NCBI GenBank assembly: GCA_013368325.1 | Contig: JAACJK010000077.1 | Span: 1-54,152 of the forward strand | Reading direction: 5' to 3' | Source of the DNA: Ephemerocybe angulata | Lineage: Eukaryota; Basidiomycota; Agaricomycetes; Agaricales; Psathyrellaceae | Length of the DNA: 54,152 bases | Shown: positions 29,840-39,923 of the stretch, one piece after another | How the letters are laid out: each line of letters opens with the position of its first letter | How positions within the stretch are numbered: position 1 is the stretch's first letter | The notes under the pieces: generated by a model | What the model was told of the DNA's origin: nothing | What the model saw: the letters and a program-made list of their open reading frames with translations, nothing else | The model's database searches: none | Made by a program: the position numbers and the translations under genes

Positions 29840-30052
29840 TCAGCTATACTTCTCTCCGACCCTCAGCGTAGTCTTGTCTAGCAACTTGGGGTAGTATTTG
29901 AGCTCCTTCACCTGCCCTCTGATACTCGCCTTGATTGTGCGGCCAGTGTCCACGTCGCAGACGTTGATTACGCCCTGGATCCAGTGTGGCGGTGGGATCG
30001 CGGGTTGAAGGATGTCGAATTTGACGCGGAATATTTGTTTTGGTTCTGGCAT
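29840..30052 (-). CDS. Short hypothetical protein between the duplicated blocks
   Basis: A 70-residue frame starts MPEPKQIFRVKFDILQPAIP and continues WIQGVINVCDVDTGRTIKAS, with no signal peptide. It follows a GGCGGC-rich tract. Composition looks protein-like, and the sequence lies in the unique spacer between the two duplication copies. No family recognised; upstream exons are possible. Confidence 0.4.
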   Translation of the reverse strand: MPEPKQIFRVKFDILQPAIPPPHWIQGVINVCDVDTGRTIKASIRGQVKELKYYPKLLDKTTLRVGEKYS

Positions 30053-30150
30053 TGGTGGTGGCGGTGCTGGCGGTGCTGGCTTTGGTTAAGTATTTTTTGC
30101 CGCCGCCGAGCGCTTCGTCGTTGTTGTTGACGGCGGCGGTGGCGGCGACG
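30050..30150. repeat. Low-complexity GGCGGC/GGTGGC tract
   Basis: Imperfect GGTGGCGGTGCTGGCGGTGC units followed by GGCGGCGGTGGCGGCGAC near 30132-30149. Confidence 0.75.
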
Positions 30151-30264
30151 TGAAGGAGGTACCTTGGGAGGGAAACAGGGAGGAGATGATGGAGGGAAGG
30201 AAGAAAGAGGAAACGCGTCGCGACTTATATTGGCGCGTTCGTGCACGGACCCCGACACGTGGTC

Positions 30265-31880
30265 GTTTTCAAGGTCCGCCCAGCGCTTCGTGGCGAAGCG
30301 CGGGGGCAGGCGGTGGCCCGCCTTCCCCATTGATGCTCTGCTCATGCGGTCGAGAGGAGTGGCTTACATCTGAAGGAAATTAGAGAGTCGAACTGCGTAG
30401 AGCTTGGCTATATGGCGAGCCAGGTCTAAGTACTAGAACAGGATGTAACCACGAAGCAATGATACTTTTGCCTGGTGCACAGTGACTATTATGAAGGCGC
30501 GTTAAGTGAGCCTCGAGGTGGATTCAACTCCTTCAAAAACATGTAAGATCCGATCTAATAGGTGTTTAAGTCTCGAATGTATCCCCCACCAAATTCATCA
30601 CTTTGTCATCACTGCAATAAATTGCTTCGAAGGAGGGAATAAATCTATGAGCTCAGGGCTTGCCCACCCAGGGACAATGCTGCCTGGCCTTCAACGCGTA
30701 TACTTTGTGGCTTCCTCCAACGTTCATTTCATGTCCAAGCGCCTTGCGGTGTATAATCTGTCAGATTAAACTTGACTTCCTTCAAGCATATACGCACCAT
30801 GACATCGTTCTTAAATTCCTTTCCGCACTCAGGGCAACACCATCTTCCGGGGCCTCTTCGTTCCAAGCGTTCGCTTAATTCGTCGATAATTTCTCTCGTC
30901 GATATGTCCCCAAGGTCTCGGGTTGGGAGATCGCCAGTGCTGAGTGCATCAACTAATTCCCTGGAGTCAACGGAATGCTGGAGGAATGTGTAAGTAGGTA
31001 CCGCAGAGATGTCATGACGCATGTACCTCATGGTGAGCGCTCGACAAGCACGCCAAGGAGACGAAAGTAGACAGAAGAGCGAGAAATTGGATGCGCATAT
31101 TGAGATTGTGATACTGGTAGTGGCTGCGATGGGTATGTGGGGCCGATGCTTATACCAGGAGCACCTGTCGCGTTTTTATACATGGCACTCGGAAATATTA
31201 TGGTCGCAGGAGTCCTTCTCGGCCACGGTTTCATACCACGGTGAGAGAAATTCAGTCAAACGGCCGGGCCTATCATGAGTAAATCCCATCGTTCCTAATT
31301 CCGGATCTTGATGAACTTCGACTGCGGGAGCGGCACAACCTATAGTTAGTTTTTGGTTCAGGTGGTCCAGCCTTCGCGACAAAATGCTCTGGTAGATGAG
31401 CAAGGTTGACCGGCTGTAGTGAGTGCGCCTTGCAGAGGCAAAGGCTTCGGTTATATAACTATAATATGACCTTCTGCCGAGAGCGGACACACATCAGCGC
31501 GTGCCGTGTGTTAGTTCGACCTCGCTCAATCAAGCGCCCCGCAGCAATATCTAAATTTCCTTGGCGGGATATTATCAATCACTCAACGCACCATACTTCT
31601 ATGCCGTGGCGGCGGTTGTCACTTTTATTTGTAAGGCAACTAAAGTTAGAAACAAGCACTGAATGCCACCATTGGCCATTGATATGTGCGACCTTCGCTC
31701 TGGTTAGTCAGAGACGAAACACGCAGCGCGCCACATCCTTGGTCGCCATTTCTCCCTTAAACCGCAGATCCGCATTTACACCTTGTTACGGTATTATTGC
31801 AAACCGAGTTGTCGTAATCGTGAAAGTGGCCAGAGGTTAGCCTTGTCTTCCGTTCGCTGTTCACCCGTCAGCGGCAGAGA
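30265..31880. repeat. Segmental duplication, copy B
   Basis: Second copy of 27800-29460 in the same orientation, diverged by substitutions and small indels. It carries small secreted protein paralogue B. Confidence 0.85.
30729..31098 (-). CDS. Small secreted protein, paralogue B
   Basis: Exons 31098-31027 and 30977-30729 are joined by a 49-nt intron at the same place as in paralogue A, giving 106 residues. The signal peptide is MRIQFLALLSTFVSLACLSS then AHHE. The body, DLGDISTREIIDELSERLER, is close to that of A. The Cys motif WCCPECGKEFKN is conserved, but the His of A becomes Arg and a new Cys follows (MVRICLKEV). The protein lacks two residues before the Cys motif relative to A. Both copies are intact, so both may be functional. 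Confidence 0.75.
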
Positions 31881-32425
31881 AATGGATGGGGTGGTGTTGA
31901 GCCAGAGCTTGCGCCGCTGCAGGGAATGGAGACAGGAATTGTAGTTTGAAGCTACGGCATAGTGTTGGTCGGGCCCCCAGGAGGATCTCTTCTAAAAATG
32001 TTACATCAATTTGCTCATTGATTTGTATGATTCAGATGGGAGGAGCTATGTTATGCAGTATTTAATATTGACCACTCTGTCATGCCTCATTAGCTATGCC
32101 TCGCGGCATTGGTTTTGTGACCTGATCTTGAGAGTTGAACAAGTCCAGTGAGTTACACCTTGCCTCAATGGAGATTCCCCGGGTACACTTCACCAAGGGG
32201 GATCCCATATCCAGGTGTAAGTAGTATAAATACATTAAACGCCTCGAATCAAGATATTTCGGCGTAGAGCACTTGGGCGGCTATTCGAGCGCCCGCTTTC
32301 ACTGTGGTGAGTATGCGCATCAATTTGTTTTAGCGCAACTCCATGGTCACTTAGCATGGTTATCATAAACATGACCGCAGTCCATTAACGTATAGCAGAT
32401 GTTTTACAATGTAATTGGGGTCGAG
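31880..32425. other. Intergenic
   Basis: No coding frame or repeat recognised. Confidence 0.5.
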
Positions 32426-32429
32426 TCAT

Positions 32430-33322
32430 CTACGTACTTGTATCCTCTCGATGTGCCGCGTCCTCGGCATTGAGCGTATGCCGCACGCTTTTGCAATGGC
32501 TGTGCCAGGGCTGCCACCTCCAGTTTGAAGTCTTAACACAGTTCCCACACAAAACGCACTTTACCTTAAACTCTTTACTATCCGCTCCCGGATGGGTGTC
32601 CCCGATAGGGTCCGCGTAGGGGTCATCGATGAAGCGCTGCTTCCGAGCGGCTGCTACAGCCTGAGCACTAGCACTCGTCTGCTCCTCGATGCTTCTTAAG
32701 TGTGTAGGCGAACAGCAGTGCTTTAACCAGCCTTCTCGCTCCCAGCGTGGAGTCACGATCTCCACGTCGCAGACAGTGCATAGCACCTTGAACTTTTCTC
32801 TGTCCGCTCCCGGGTTGGTGTCTCCCCTAGGGACCGCGTAGGGGTCCACGTCGAAGCACCATTTCCGAGCGGCCAGCGCTATAGCACCACCACTTTTGTG
32901 CTCCTCGACATTTATTAAATGCTTAGGCGAACGGCAGTGCCTGAACCAGCCTTCTGGCTCCCAGCGTCGAGCCGCGATCTCCACTTTGCAGACGGTGCAC
33001 ACTGCAGAGTACCTTGAACTTTCTTCTGTCCGCGCCCGGATGTGTGTCTCCGGTGGGTACGGCATAGGGCTCCTCTACCAAGCGGTTTCTCCGATGAGCT
33101 AGAGTGATCGGGCTGACTGCAGCATATCGAAGATGGCTCTTGCATCTGGGTTGGTTGATGGTGTGACGTGTCAGAGGTCGGCGAACTTGAAGGTCCTCCC
33201 AACATGGGCGGGAAGTGGGATTGGGACGAATGTTGCGGCTCTGCTGGGGGCGGAGTGGGAAAGTGGGGTGTGCGACTAGACGCCAGTGCGATGTCGTCTT
33301 CTGTTTGATGAATTTTGGACAT
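32430..33322 (-). pseudogene. Triple CX2CX16HX5H zinc-finger repeat protein, probably frame-shifted
   Basis: The C-terminal 200 residues contain three repeats of about 75 residues. Each has a lead-in of DPYAxPxGDTxPGAD...FKV and then a finger, CTVCKVEI...WFRHCRSPKH, CTVCDVEI...WLKHCCSPTH or CVLCGNC...WHSHCKSVRH. All three fit CX2CX16HX5H, similar to U1- or BED-type fingers, so nucleic-acid binding is likely. The N-terminal part (MSKIHQTEDDIALASSRTPH, Pro/Ser-rich) and the first lead-in (LVEEPYAVPTGDTHPGADRR) are in two other frames. A 7-nt insertion (AGTGTGC, near 33000) separates the first lead-in from its finger. One break may be an intron; the 7-nt one is probably a mutation. Confidence 0.6.
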
Positions 33323-33330
33323 GGCGTATA

Positions 33331-33858
33331 CACGACCGGCAAAGTCCTGTCCAATCCGTCATGTCCAATTACCGGTCCAATATCCGGCCGCGTTTCCGGC
33401 TCCCGACGCGGCGTGACAGAGCGTCACACCAGAGGGCGGGCGAAGAATGGTGGCCCCCTTGCCCACCTTTGTGATCTCCTGCATGGACATTATACTTAAT
33501 GAAATGATATACATAGAAAAGGCTTTGGAGAGGCCTCCCCCAATTTTTTCAAGTCCATTTATGTTGCGCTAATGAGGACCGCAAAAATTGAATTTTTACA
33601 GACTTCATCTAGGGAAACATAACCATATTTTAAGCACTACTCACGGATCATGCTATACAGGATAAAAACACCCAAATTCCTCACCAGACAACCAGCCTAC
33701 TTCATGTAGTTGGCCCACGCCAGGCCACTATGCTCCCCGACGCTCGCGCCTCTCGTCATTTTGTGTGACCGCCAGTCACGCGCGGAATTCCCAATTCGGC
33801 TTGGTCGACCGGCCGGTTATTGGACAGGACGGCATTGGACAGGACTTTGCCGGTCGTG
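33331..33858. mobile_element. MITE with CACGACC terminal inverted repeats
   Basis: The left end CACGACCGGCAAAGTCCTGT (33331 on) is matched in inverted form by the right end, perfect for 25 bp and imperfect to about 45 bp. ATA flanks both sides (33328-33330 and 33859-33861), a 3-bp duplication. The element is 528 bp with no coding frame. CAC-starting ends with 3-bp duplications fit a CACTA/Plavaka-type non-autonomous element. Its left end lies 8 bp upstream of the zinc-finger gene's first ATG. Confidence 0.85.
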
Positions 33859-33888
33859 ATAGTGAATGAGGATCACCTGTCTTCTTGG

Positions 33889-33907
33889 GTGTGTGTGTGT
33901 GTGTGTA
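33889..33907. repeat. GT microsatellite
   Basis: About nine GT units just outside the right end of the MITE. Confidence 0.9.
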
Positions 33908-33909
33908 GT

Positions 33910-34655
33910 GTTCAAACGTTTATGGGGTGAACACACGGTGTGTCGCGCCCAGTACATATACGCACCCTCCTTGAGAGTGGCCTGAGCATTGTGATTCCGA
34001 TATGAATGGCGTTGATCAAAGCCCGAATACCGGGCTTTCCTAGTAACACGCTTCGATCGACTCAGTTGTCTGTCGCACAATGCATACAGTACCAGCAGTC
34101 GACCCACGTGTGCTACTATGCTACTATCGCCCTTTGTAGTTTGGTCTATGAGCTGATCGCAGCCAGATGGTTGTATTCCTATCCGTTGGCAGCCGATGAG
34201 ATGCATTTGGGTAGCTATGTAGTCGTGATTGTCCAATGAATTGTGTACGGTAAAGGAGGGGAGCACCGAGCGCATTTTATGGCAGCCAATCATAGAGAAT
34301 AGAAAACAGTCCTTACCCAGTGAGGCTGCTCCCCAAGACGATCGAGTTCAATATACAGAGTTCTGACAATGTAGCCTTAGCGGAACAAAGCCAATCAATC
34401 GCCCGGATCAGGCGGCGGTTCCTCAAAGAACGAGCTTTATTTCGCAAGCTCTCCTCTCTTATTGACAGCATTACGAGGTCTCATTTGACGCGTCCTAGCG
34501 CATTCGAGAGGCCAACGTCATCGCATCACTCATAGTTTGTCACCGAAACTGTCTGTGAATCTGGAAACTACTAAGGATATCGGTAAGCTCGAATTGAGAA
34601 AGGAGGTAACACTATACAAGGCCTCTCTCACTCCGCAGATATGAAATAAAAGTCC
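33910..34655. other. Intergenic
   Basis: No convincing gene. The minus-strand frame across 33817-34293 uses microsatellite translation (THTHTH) and has no recognisable domain. Confidence 0.5.
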
Positions 34656-34662
34656 TGCAAAA

Positions 34663-35679
34663 TCACGAGCACGTTATAAATACGATGGCAAGGAAGATAT
34701 GGGGGGTCCTCACCAGGGCTTCCTGTGTCTTATTGGCAGATGGGGCGACTGCATTGAAGCTGACTGGAGATCCAAGCGAGATTTAACATCTCCCGTACTT
34801 CTAATGGACATGCATACTCACAGAAACCTTCATACCATCCCCCATAGATAACCAAGGGAAGCCGGGTGCCATTGAGCGCAAAAATGCTCGGGGTGAGCTT
34901 TCCGCCCTTCGAGGGGTCATATCTCCACTGCACAGTCCTTTAGAACACAACACACTAATGGCTACGCTGGTCAGGAAATAGTAGACTTACGATTGCACTC
35001 GCCTGGAATGGAAGCTCCTGGAGAGAGTTCGGGTAACATGCAGTGAAGGAGTTCTCCTTCTGTTTGGGCTGAGCGTCTGGCGTCTGCTGTACGTTTATGA
35101 AGTCGAAGTAAGGGTAGTACCTAGTTATACTGTCAGTCACCGTGCGGTAAAGAAAGACGGCTTGTGATAGCTTACGGAGGCTGCCAGGATTCAATTGAAT
35201 ATCTGTCCTTTGCACAAACCCCGAGATATCGATACATGTCGCTCCAGAATCCATTCTAATCCCCATTTAAGCGTCGGGAAAGGTTTCCTTTAATTGGAAC
35301 ACTCAGAAACCGAGCTCACCAGGATTTCAATGTCAGAGTCTGTCGACTGGGCCTTATCAAGGTCCATCTGGACCTCCAGCGTAGGGTCCACCTCTGAGCC
35401 CAGGATATCACCATCGTAATAATCAAACAGGGTTGTCAGGTTGACGCCTCTCTCCCATGTCGGCGCTTTGATCTGGATATAACCCTTGGTTCTGAGCAAA
35501 CCAAACGGGTTAGATTCTTCCCATTACTTTATCACACCCCTGAGGCACACGTACGTCTTACCTACGGGAGAGGTGACGACGTTAGTACAGCGCAGGCTGA
35601 GAGATTGAAAAATATTACTACCCAGGCATGACGCCACGTATCCAGAAAGCACGACTACGGCCAGAGAAGTGATCTGCAT
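34663..35679 (-). CDS. Secreted protein of unknown function, multi-exon with predicted 7-nt exon
   Basis: The ATG at 35679 opens with a signal peptide (MQITSLAVVVLSGYVASCLG). Frame is kept if exon 1 (to 35622) is followed by a 7-nt exon at 35561-35555, then exon 3 from 35491 to 35320 (TKGYIQIKAPTWERGVNLTT), exon 4 from 35255 (NGFWSDMYRYLGVCAKDRYS), exon 5 (YYPYFDFINVQQTPDAQPKQ), exon 6 (WRYDPSKGGKLTPSIFALNG) and exon 7 (FSFNAVAPSANKTQEALVRT) to the stop at 34663. The product is about 217 residues with a hydrophobic C-terminus (IFLAIVFITCS), which could be a GPI-type tail. The first intron has a perfect TACTAAC branch site. I do not recognise the family. Confidence 0.6.
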
Positions 35680-35699
35680 GGTTTACAGCTCAGAGGCAG

Positions 35700-36586
35700 G
35701 AGAGGGGAACGACTTTTCCATTGTTTCGTTGCAGTCACTTCTTATTTATGACGAGGTACATCTTCGGATCGTGCCTGCAGTTGCTTGGAATGGTGGGGCA
35801 TCGCGGTACCTGATTGAGATACTGGACAGTATCACCGTATCCACATGATCACCATCATCACCATACCAGAGTGCTGAGACCTCATGGGTTGCTCTCGTTC
35901 GTCTGAACTCCACAAAGCTTCTTCATAAGAGGCGTTCGGAGCAAAGAATTGAGTTCTATTCTCCTTCGAAGCTCACAACTTGCTAGGTCGGATTTCGATT
36001 TATGCCCCCACCTGATCCCGGCTCGTACGTACACCACCCGGCAACGAAACACACGGGGATTCTCGTGAGCTTGAATTCATCTGGGAATACTTCAGTGGAA
36101 TATACGAACTTGGGCTCGAGAGAGAGGTTCCTCGGGCGGGACGGGCTAAGGAACCCGGGCCCTTAAAGGTCGCATTCAGTGCGACGAGGGTCAGCCGTGT
36201 TAGCGCGAGAGACGTTCTCTCCTTCTCGGAAGCTCCAAGTCGGATGTATGACAATGTAGGCAAACGAGAATGTCTAGCAATGAGGCAAAAGCCGGATAAA
36301 TTGTCGTGTGGTCGAACTCGCCTGACCCTCCTCAACTGACTTTGCCTGCAATGTTGGCCCCTGAGAATACCCGATCGGGGAAATATTCCCCCCGATTCTG
36401 AGCTTCTGAGATTCCACGGCCAAGTGAAATTCCAATTCTCGCCTCTTCCCTCATATCAAAGCGGGGAGTCGAATTGCGGTGAGGTGAAATGCGGTCAAGG
36501 AAGGATTGTGACTATTCCCGAGCTATCATATAAGCAGCCTTGGTCGTTTATCTGAATTATTAGTAGCGCCATCCGACACCGCTACA
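35700..36586. promoter_or_regulatory. Intergenic region, upstream of the AA9 gene
   Basis: No gene seen. TATAAG at 36529-36534 lies 58 bp before the AA9 start and could be its TATA box. GCGGGG at 36461-36466 fits the SYGGRG consensus of the carbon-repressor CreA/Cre1, which commonly represses such genes; a single short match is weak evidence. Confidence 0.4.
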
Positions 36587-37592
36587 ATGACATTCATACA
36601 CTTAGCTTCCGCCATCCCGCTCATTGCGTCCGCATCAGCACATATTAGTATCTACGGTGTGTGGATAAACGGCGAGTTCCAAGGCGATGGGCGAAACCTC
36701 TACGTAAGTATTGTTTTGCGTGGTTGCTCCCTGTGAAGATTGACATTCGCATGATAGGAACGCACAAAGTTCAACATTGCGATGAATGCTCCTCTCAGGA
36801 ACCCAGACTGGTCTTACATCGCTTGCCATACCCTCGGTAACCGCGAGCAGCCTAAATGGCTCGAAGTAAAAGCAGGAGACACAGTTGCGCCCGAATGGTT
36901 TTGGACAGAGAGGGGAGATTTCTACACTGGCAACCACGTTGGCCCGCGTGAGTGATTTTCCACAACACTTACTTGTTAAGAGACTAAGAGAGATATCCCT
37001 GTCAGTGCTCGTTTACATGGCTCCGGCTGTCTCTACTGGGCCTAACACGCCCAATATCTGGACGAAGCTCTATCACTATGCATACAATGGAACGGACCAC
37101 CTATGGGCTGACGATTACTTCCAGAAGGATGCGACTGTAACCAAAGGGCACCACTTCATCACTATCCCCGACGTTCCCCCTGGAGATTATTTGATTCGAT
37201 GTACGTCCTCCGTCTTCTGCGCCAGCGCAATGTATCGGCATTGAAGCTATACTAACGATATGTCAAAGCCGAGATAATTACCCTCCAGGAAGCTTCTCAC
37301 CTCAATGGAGCTCAGCACTATCCTTCTTGCGTTCAAGTTCGTGTAGTTACTGATGGAAAGACGGTGCTGCCAGGTGGAGTGAGCTTCCCAGGTAAGCAGT
37401 TGAAGGCTATATCAGCATGAGTCCCTCGACAGAATTAACGCATCATATGTAGGGACGTATGTTCTGAACCAGCCGGGACTCAGGTGGCCACCGGAAGGTA
37501 CAAACAATGCTGACCCGACGGCGTATCCACTTCCCGGTGGAGAGGTCTGGAAGAACTCCCCTGGCGGCGGTATATACGGCCTCAATGCTTAG
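36587..37592 (+). CDS. AA9 lytic polysaccharide monooxygenase
   Basis: Exons 36587-36703, 36758-36947, 37006-37200, 37269-37391 and 37453-37592 give 254 residues in one frame. The signal peptide MTFIHLASAIPLIASASA leaves an N-terminal His, the first copper ligand of the histidine brace (HISIYGVWINGEF). The second His is in GNHVGPLLVYM (His99 of the precursor). Gln183 and Tyr185 in GAQHYPSCVQVRV match the usual QxY; Cys62 and Cys188 are the likely disulphide. AA9 enzymes oxidatively cleave cellulose and related glucans outside the cell. The common RHE...LH motif here reads RSE...LQ, so the second-sphere His is absent. There is no CBM1. Confidence 0.85.
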
Positions 37593-37599
37593 CAACCAC

Positions 37600-38750
37600 A
37601 CAATTCTGGCTTCTCGCCGAAAGATTGATATACCATTACGACTGCAGTTGGAAATTTAGATGAGCGTCGATGGAATTAAGAATAAATGAAAGAAAGAAAG
37701 AAACTACGTTCCGTCTGTATTCAGGATTAGTGGACCGACTCGCATCGCGTGTTTTCCAAACCCCAGCTTTAAGTGGGCTGGGTATCTGGGCATAGATTGG
37801 TATCACAACCGGCACCAACAGCAAAGCCAGCCTGTGCTATCGCCCTGCTGAAATGACCAAATGGTGATTCCAAGACTTGGAGGTATTGAATGTCGGCTCT
37901 CATTCGCCTCACTTCTTGAAAAATGCTCTCCCAACCGTCATCTGTGATCTGAGGCAAGCCGCGAAACTCGACACCATTTGCAGTTTCCCTTTGCATCTTG
38001 TTTCATGTTCGAAACATTCGAACTCTCATTTTGAACAAAGCGCTCCCCCGCCCATCGCAAGTATTATGGATCGCCGTCCGTAGGATACAATGATAGTACT
38101 CTGGTGTGGTGGCCTGGAAAGGCACGCGGGTCCTGTGATCTTTCTCAGCAATGATTCAAGCCTTGAAGCTCAGATCATCGAGGACGGGATCTTTTGTCAG
38201 AGGTCTCTGGCCAGGAACCGGGACCGGCCGGTGCGATCGCTCATAGCTGGCGTCCCTCGTTGATTGACGCCGGTGGCCAGATTGGCGCCACACATTTCGG
38301 GCCGGGATGAAGCGCCCGAAGCGCCCATCCATGAGGCGGTTCGGACCCGATTCCCTTCTGCCACTGGGCGACTTTGGCATGCAGAGTAAGTTTGCAAGGG
38401 TAAAAGTGAGTTCATCCACGCAGACTTGAAGATGCGATGCCTGCTATGCTCGTACCATCGTCGTGACTGACTTTCAAGAGATCAGTGAATGATCCCGTGC
38501 CCTTCGGCGACTATTCCACAAAGTGATAGGCCACTAATTGGATAATGCCAAAAGGGCGGCTTCGCCGCATAGCCCGCTACTCGAAGGCTTTTAGGATTAG
38601 CATCGTAACATGAAAACATATTCTCTATTCCTGTGCGGCGAATTCGACATCGAATCGCCCATGGTGATTCGCCAGGCCTCGCGTTGGGCCTGTGGTTGGT
38701 ATCTCAACTTGAGGTTATACACTGTCGTCGTACATTCTTCCCGTAGTTCT
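37600..38750. other. Mostly intergenic
   Basis: A 75-residue minus-strand frame (37996-37769, starting MQRETANGVEFRGLPQITDD) looks mildly protein-like and could be a small gene or a last exon. Otherwise I see only unrelated short frames. Confidence 0.4.
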
Positions 38751-38756
38751 GACATG

Positions 38757-39080
38757 CTAATGGAAAGGTGGTACTTTGATGTACTGTAACGGTGTGCCTG
38801 GGACATAAACTCCGACTTGGGAGATGGGCAGAGGCGCCGGGCGCCTCGACAGTTCCACGTCGTGCAGCATGTGCTGAGTGCGTTTTCGATGTCGAAACGT
38901 TCTTACTGCATAGTTTTCGGCTACCATGTCGAGAATCAAGAGTCCGTGACGGTTGGCCCACATATCGTTATAATAACAAGTATATTTCGTATAATAACAT
39001 GGTTTCAAGTCGGCAGTACATGAATCAGTGGTCGTCCTCAGAACTATCACCATTGGTTCGAACCAAGTCAGATCCTTCAA
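38757..39080 (-). pseudogene. Possible fifth, decayed member of the tandem family
   Basis: The minus-strand reading RHGLLILDMVAENYAVRTFR resembles exon 1 of tandem gene 2 (TRITILDIVAEESHANPANT). It is followed 40 residues later by VGVYVPGTPLQYIKV, where the active copies have VYVVAFTI...PYQSLAL. The frame then stops. It lies directly downstream of gene 4, in the same orientation. The similarity is short and could be chance. Confidence 0.35.
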
Positions 39081-39131
39081 AGGGATCCACTATGGTTCTC
39101 GTTTGGGACCAGAATGTCCTTACCTAGAGTG

Positions 39132-39890
39132 TCAGGAGCTGTGTACATGAGAAAGAGTGAGGACGTACAGATTACGGTGGAAGGAATGCCCAACTCTTTC
39201 CATAAATCCGTCGGATGCCATAGCGTCACTTATGTGAATGTTCCAGGTCACCAGGGGGATGCGGATCCCCCACCGTCGACTGTATGTCGAGACGAAGGGA
39301 TCATTAGCTGCTTCCCTTCGTGCTGAGATCTCTTTGAAGGCGCGGCGGAAGGACTGGTTGTAAAACAGAGTTCCGGAGACACGGTCGTCCCCGTAGAAGT
39401 AGCAAAAATCTACCAGCTCCGGGAGTATAATTCCATTAACCGCCCAGTACTTCTCTCGCATTCGGACAATTGCGGTCGCCAGGGCAAGGGGCTGGAGGTT
39501 CCGAGCGCATTCAACGGTAAACTGGATGGCATATCGTGCGCCCGGGGGACATGTGCCGACATCTGCTTTCATCCAAAGAAATACGTAGTGGGCGGAGAAT
39601 ATTAAGTTGATCAGGGAGGATACGGCAATGGAGTCCAATTGAGCAGGGGGATCTATAGGCTTCAAGAAAGAACAAGTTGTGAGCGAAAGTAAGAATTTCA
39701 GAGGATGGGTGAGGCCTACAGATAGATGCGGTAGAATTCGAGCAAGAGTATCAAAGGAAAGCAGGCCAAGGACAGGAGCATTGTTGGCAATTGATACGAC
39801 ACACACACGGGCAGTATACGAGTCTTGATCCATAGGGGTGGATGGTATCGTGATGGCTTTCGTTGGGGTTGCTTGATCTATAGGACACAA
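39132..39890 (-). CDS. Tandem family protein, gene 4
   Basis: The open frame is 252 residues. A 60-nt GTAGGC...TTGAAG segment (39719-39660) fits the shared first intron: it is phase 0 and the next codon is Pro, as in genes 2 and 3. It is a multiple of three, so it does not break the frame (232 residues if spliced). The core reads HYVFLWMKADVGTCPPGARYA, IQFTVECARNLQPLALATAI, ELVDFCYFYGDDRVSGTLFY, NQSFRRAFKEI, then PLVTWNIHI. The start is uncertain: the ATG at 39890 is only 33 bp past the gene 3 stop, and MDQDSYTARV at 39833 is an alternative. The function is unknown. Confidence 0.6.
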   Translation of the reverse strand: MCPIDQATPTKAITIPSTPMDQDSYTARVCVVSIANNAPVLGLLSFDTLARILPHLSVGLTHPLKFLLSLTTCSFLKPIDPPAQLDSIAVSSLINLIFSAHYVFLWMKADVGTCPPGARYAIQFTVECARNLQPLALATAIVRMREKYWAVNGIILPELVDFCYFYGDDRVSGTLFYNQSFRRAFKEISARREAANDPFVSTYSRRWGIRIPLVTWNIHISDAMASDGFMERVGHSFHRNLYVLTLSHVHSS

Positions 39891-39923
39891 AAAGATCGTC
39901 AGAATGTACCATTGCTATAAATA

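Noticed and set aside
33817..34293. 158-residue minus-strand frame
   Set aside because: It translates the GT microsatellite and MITE end and has no recognisable domain.
36000..36335. 111-residue minus-strand frame upstream of the AA9 gene
   Set aside because: No recognisable domain; lies in the likely promoter region.
38156..38419. 87-residue minus-strand frame
   Set aside because: No domain, splice or start support; looks like chance.
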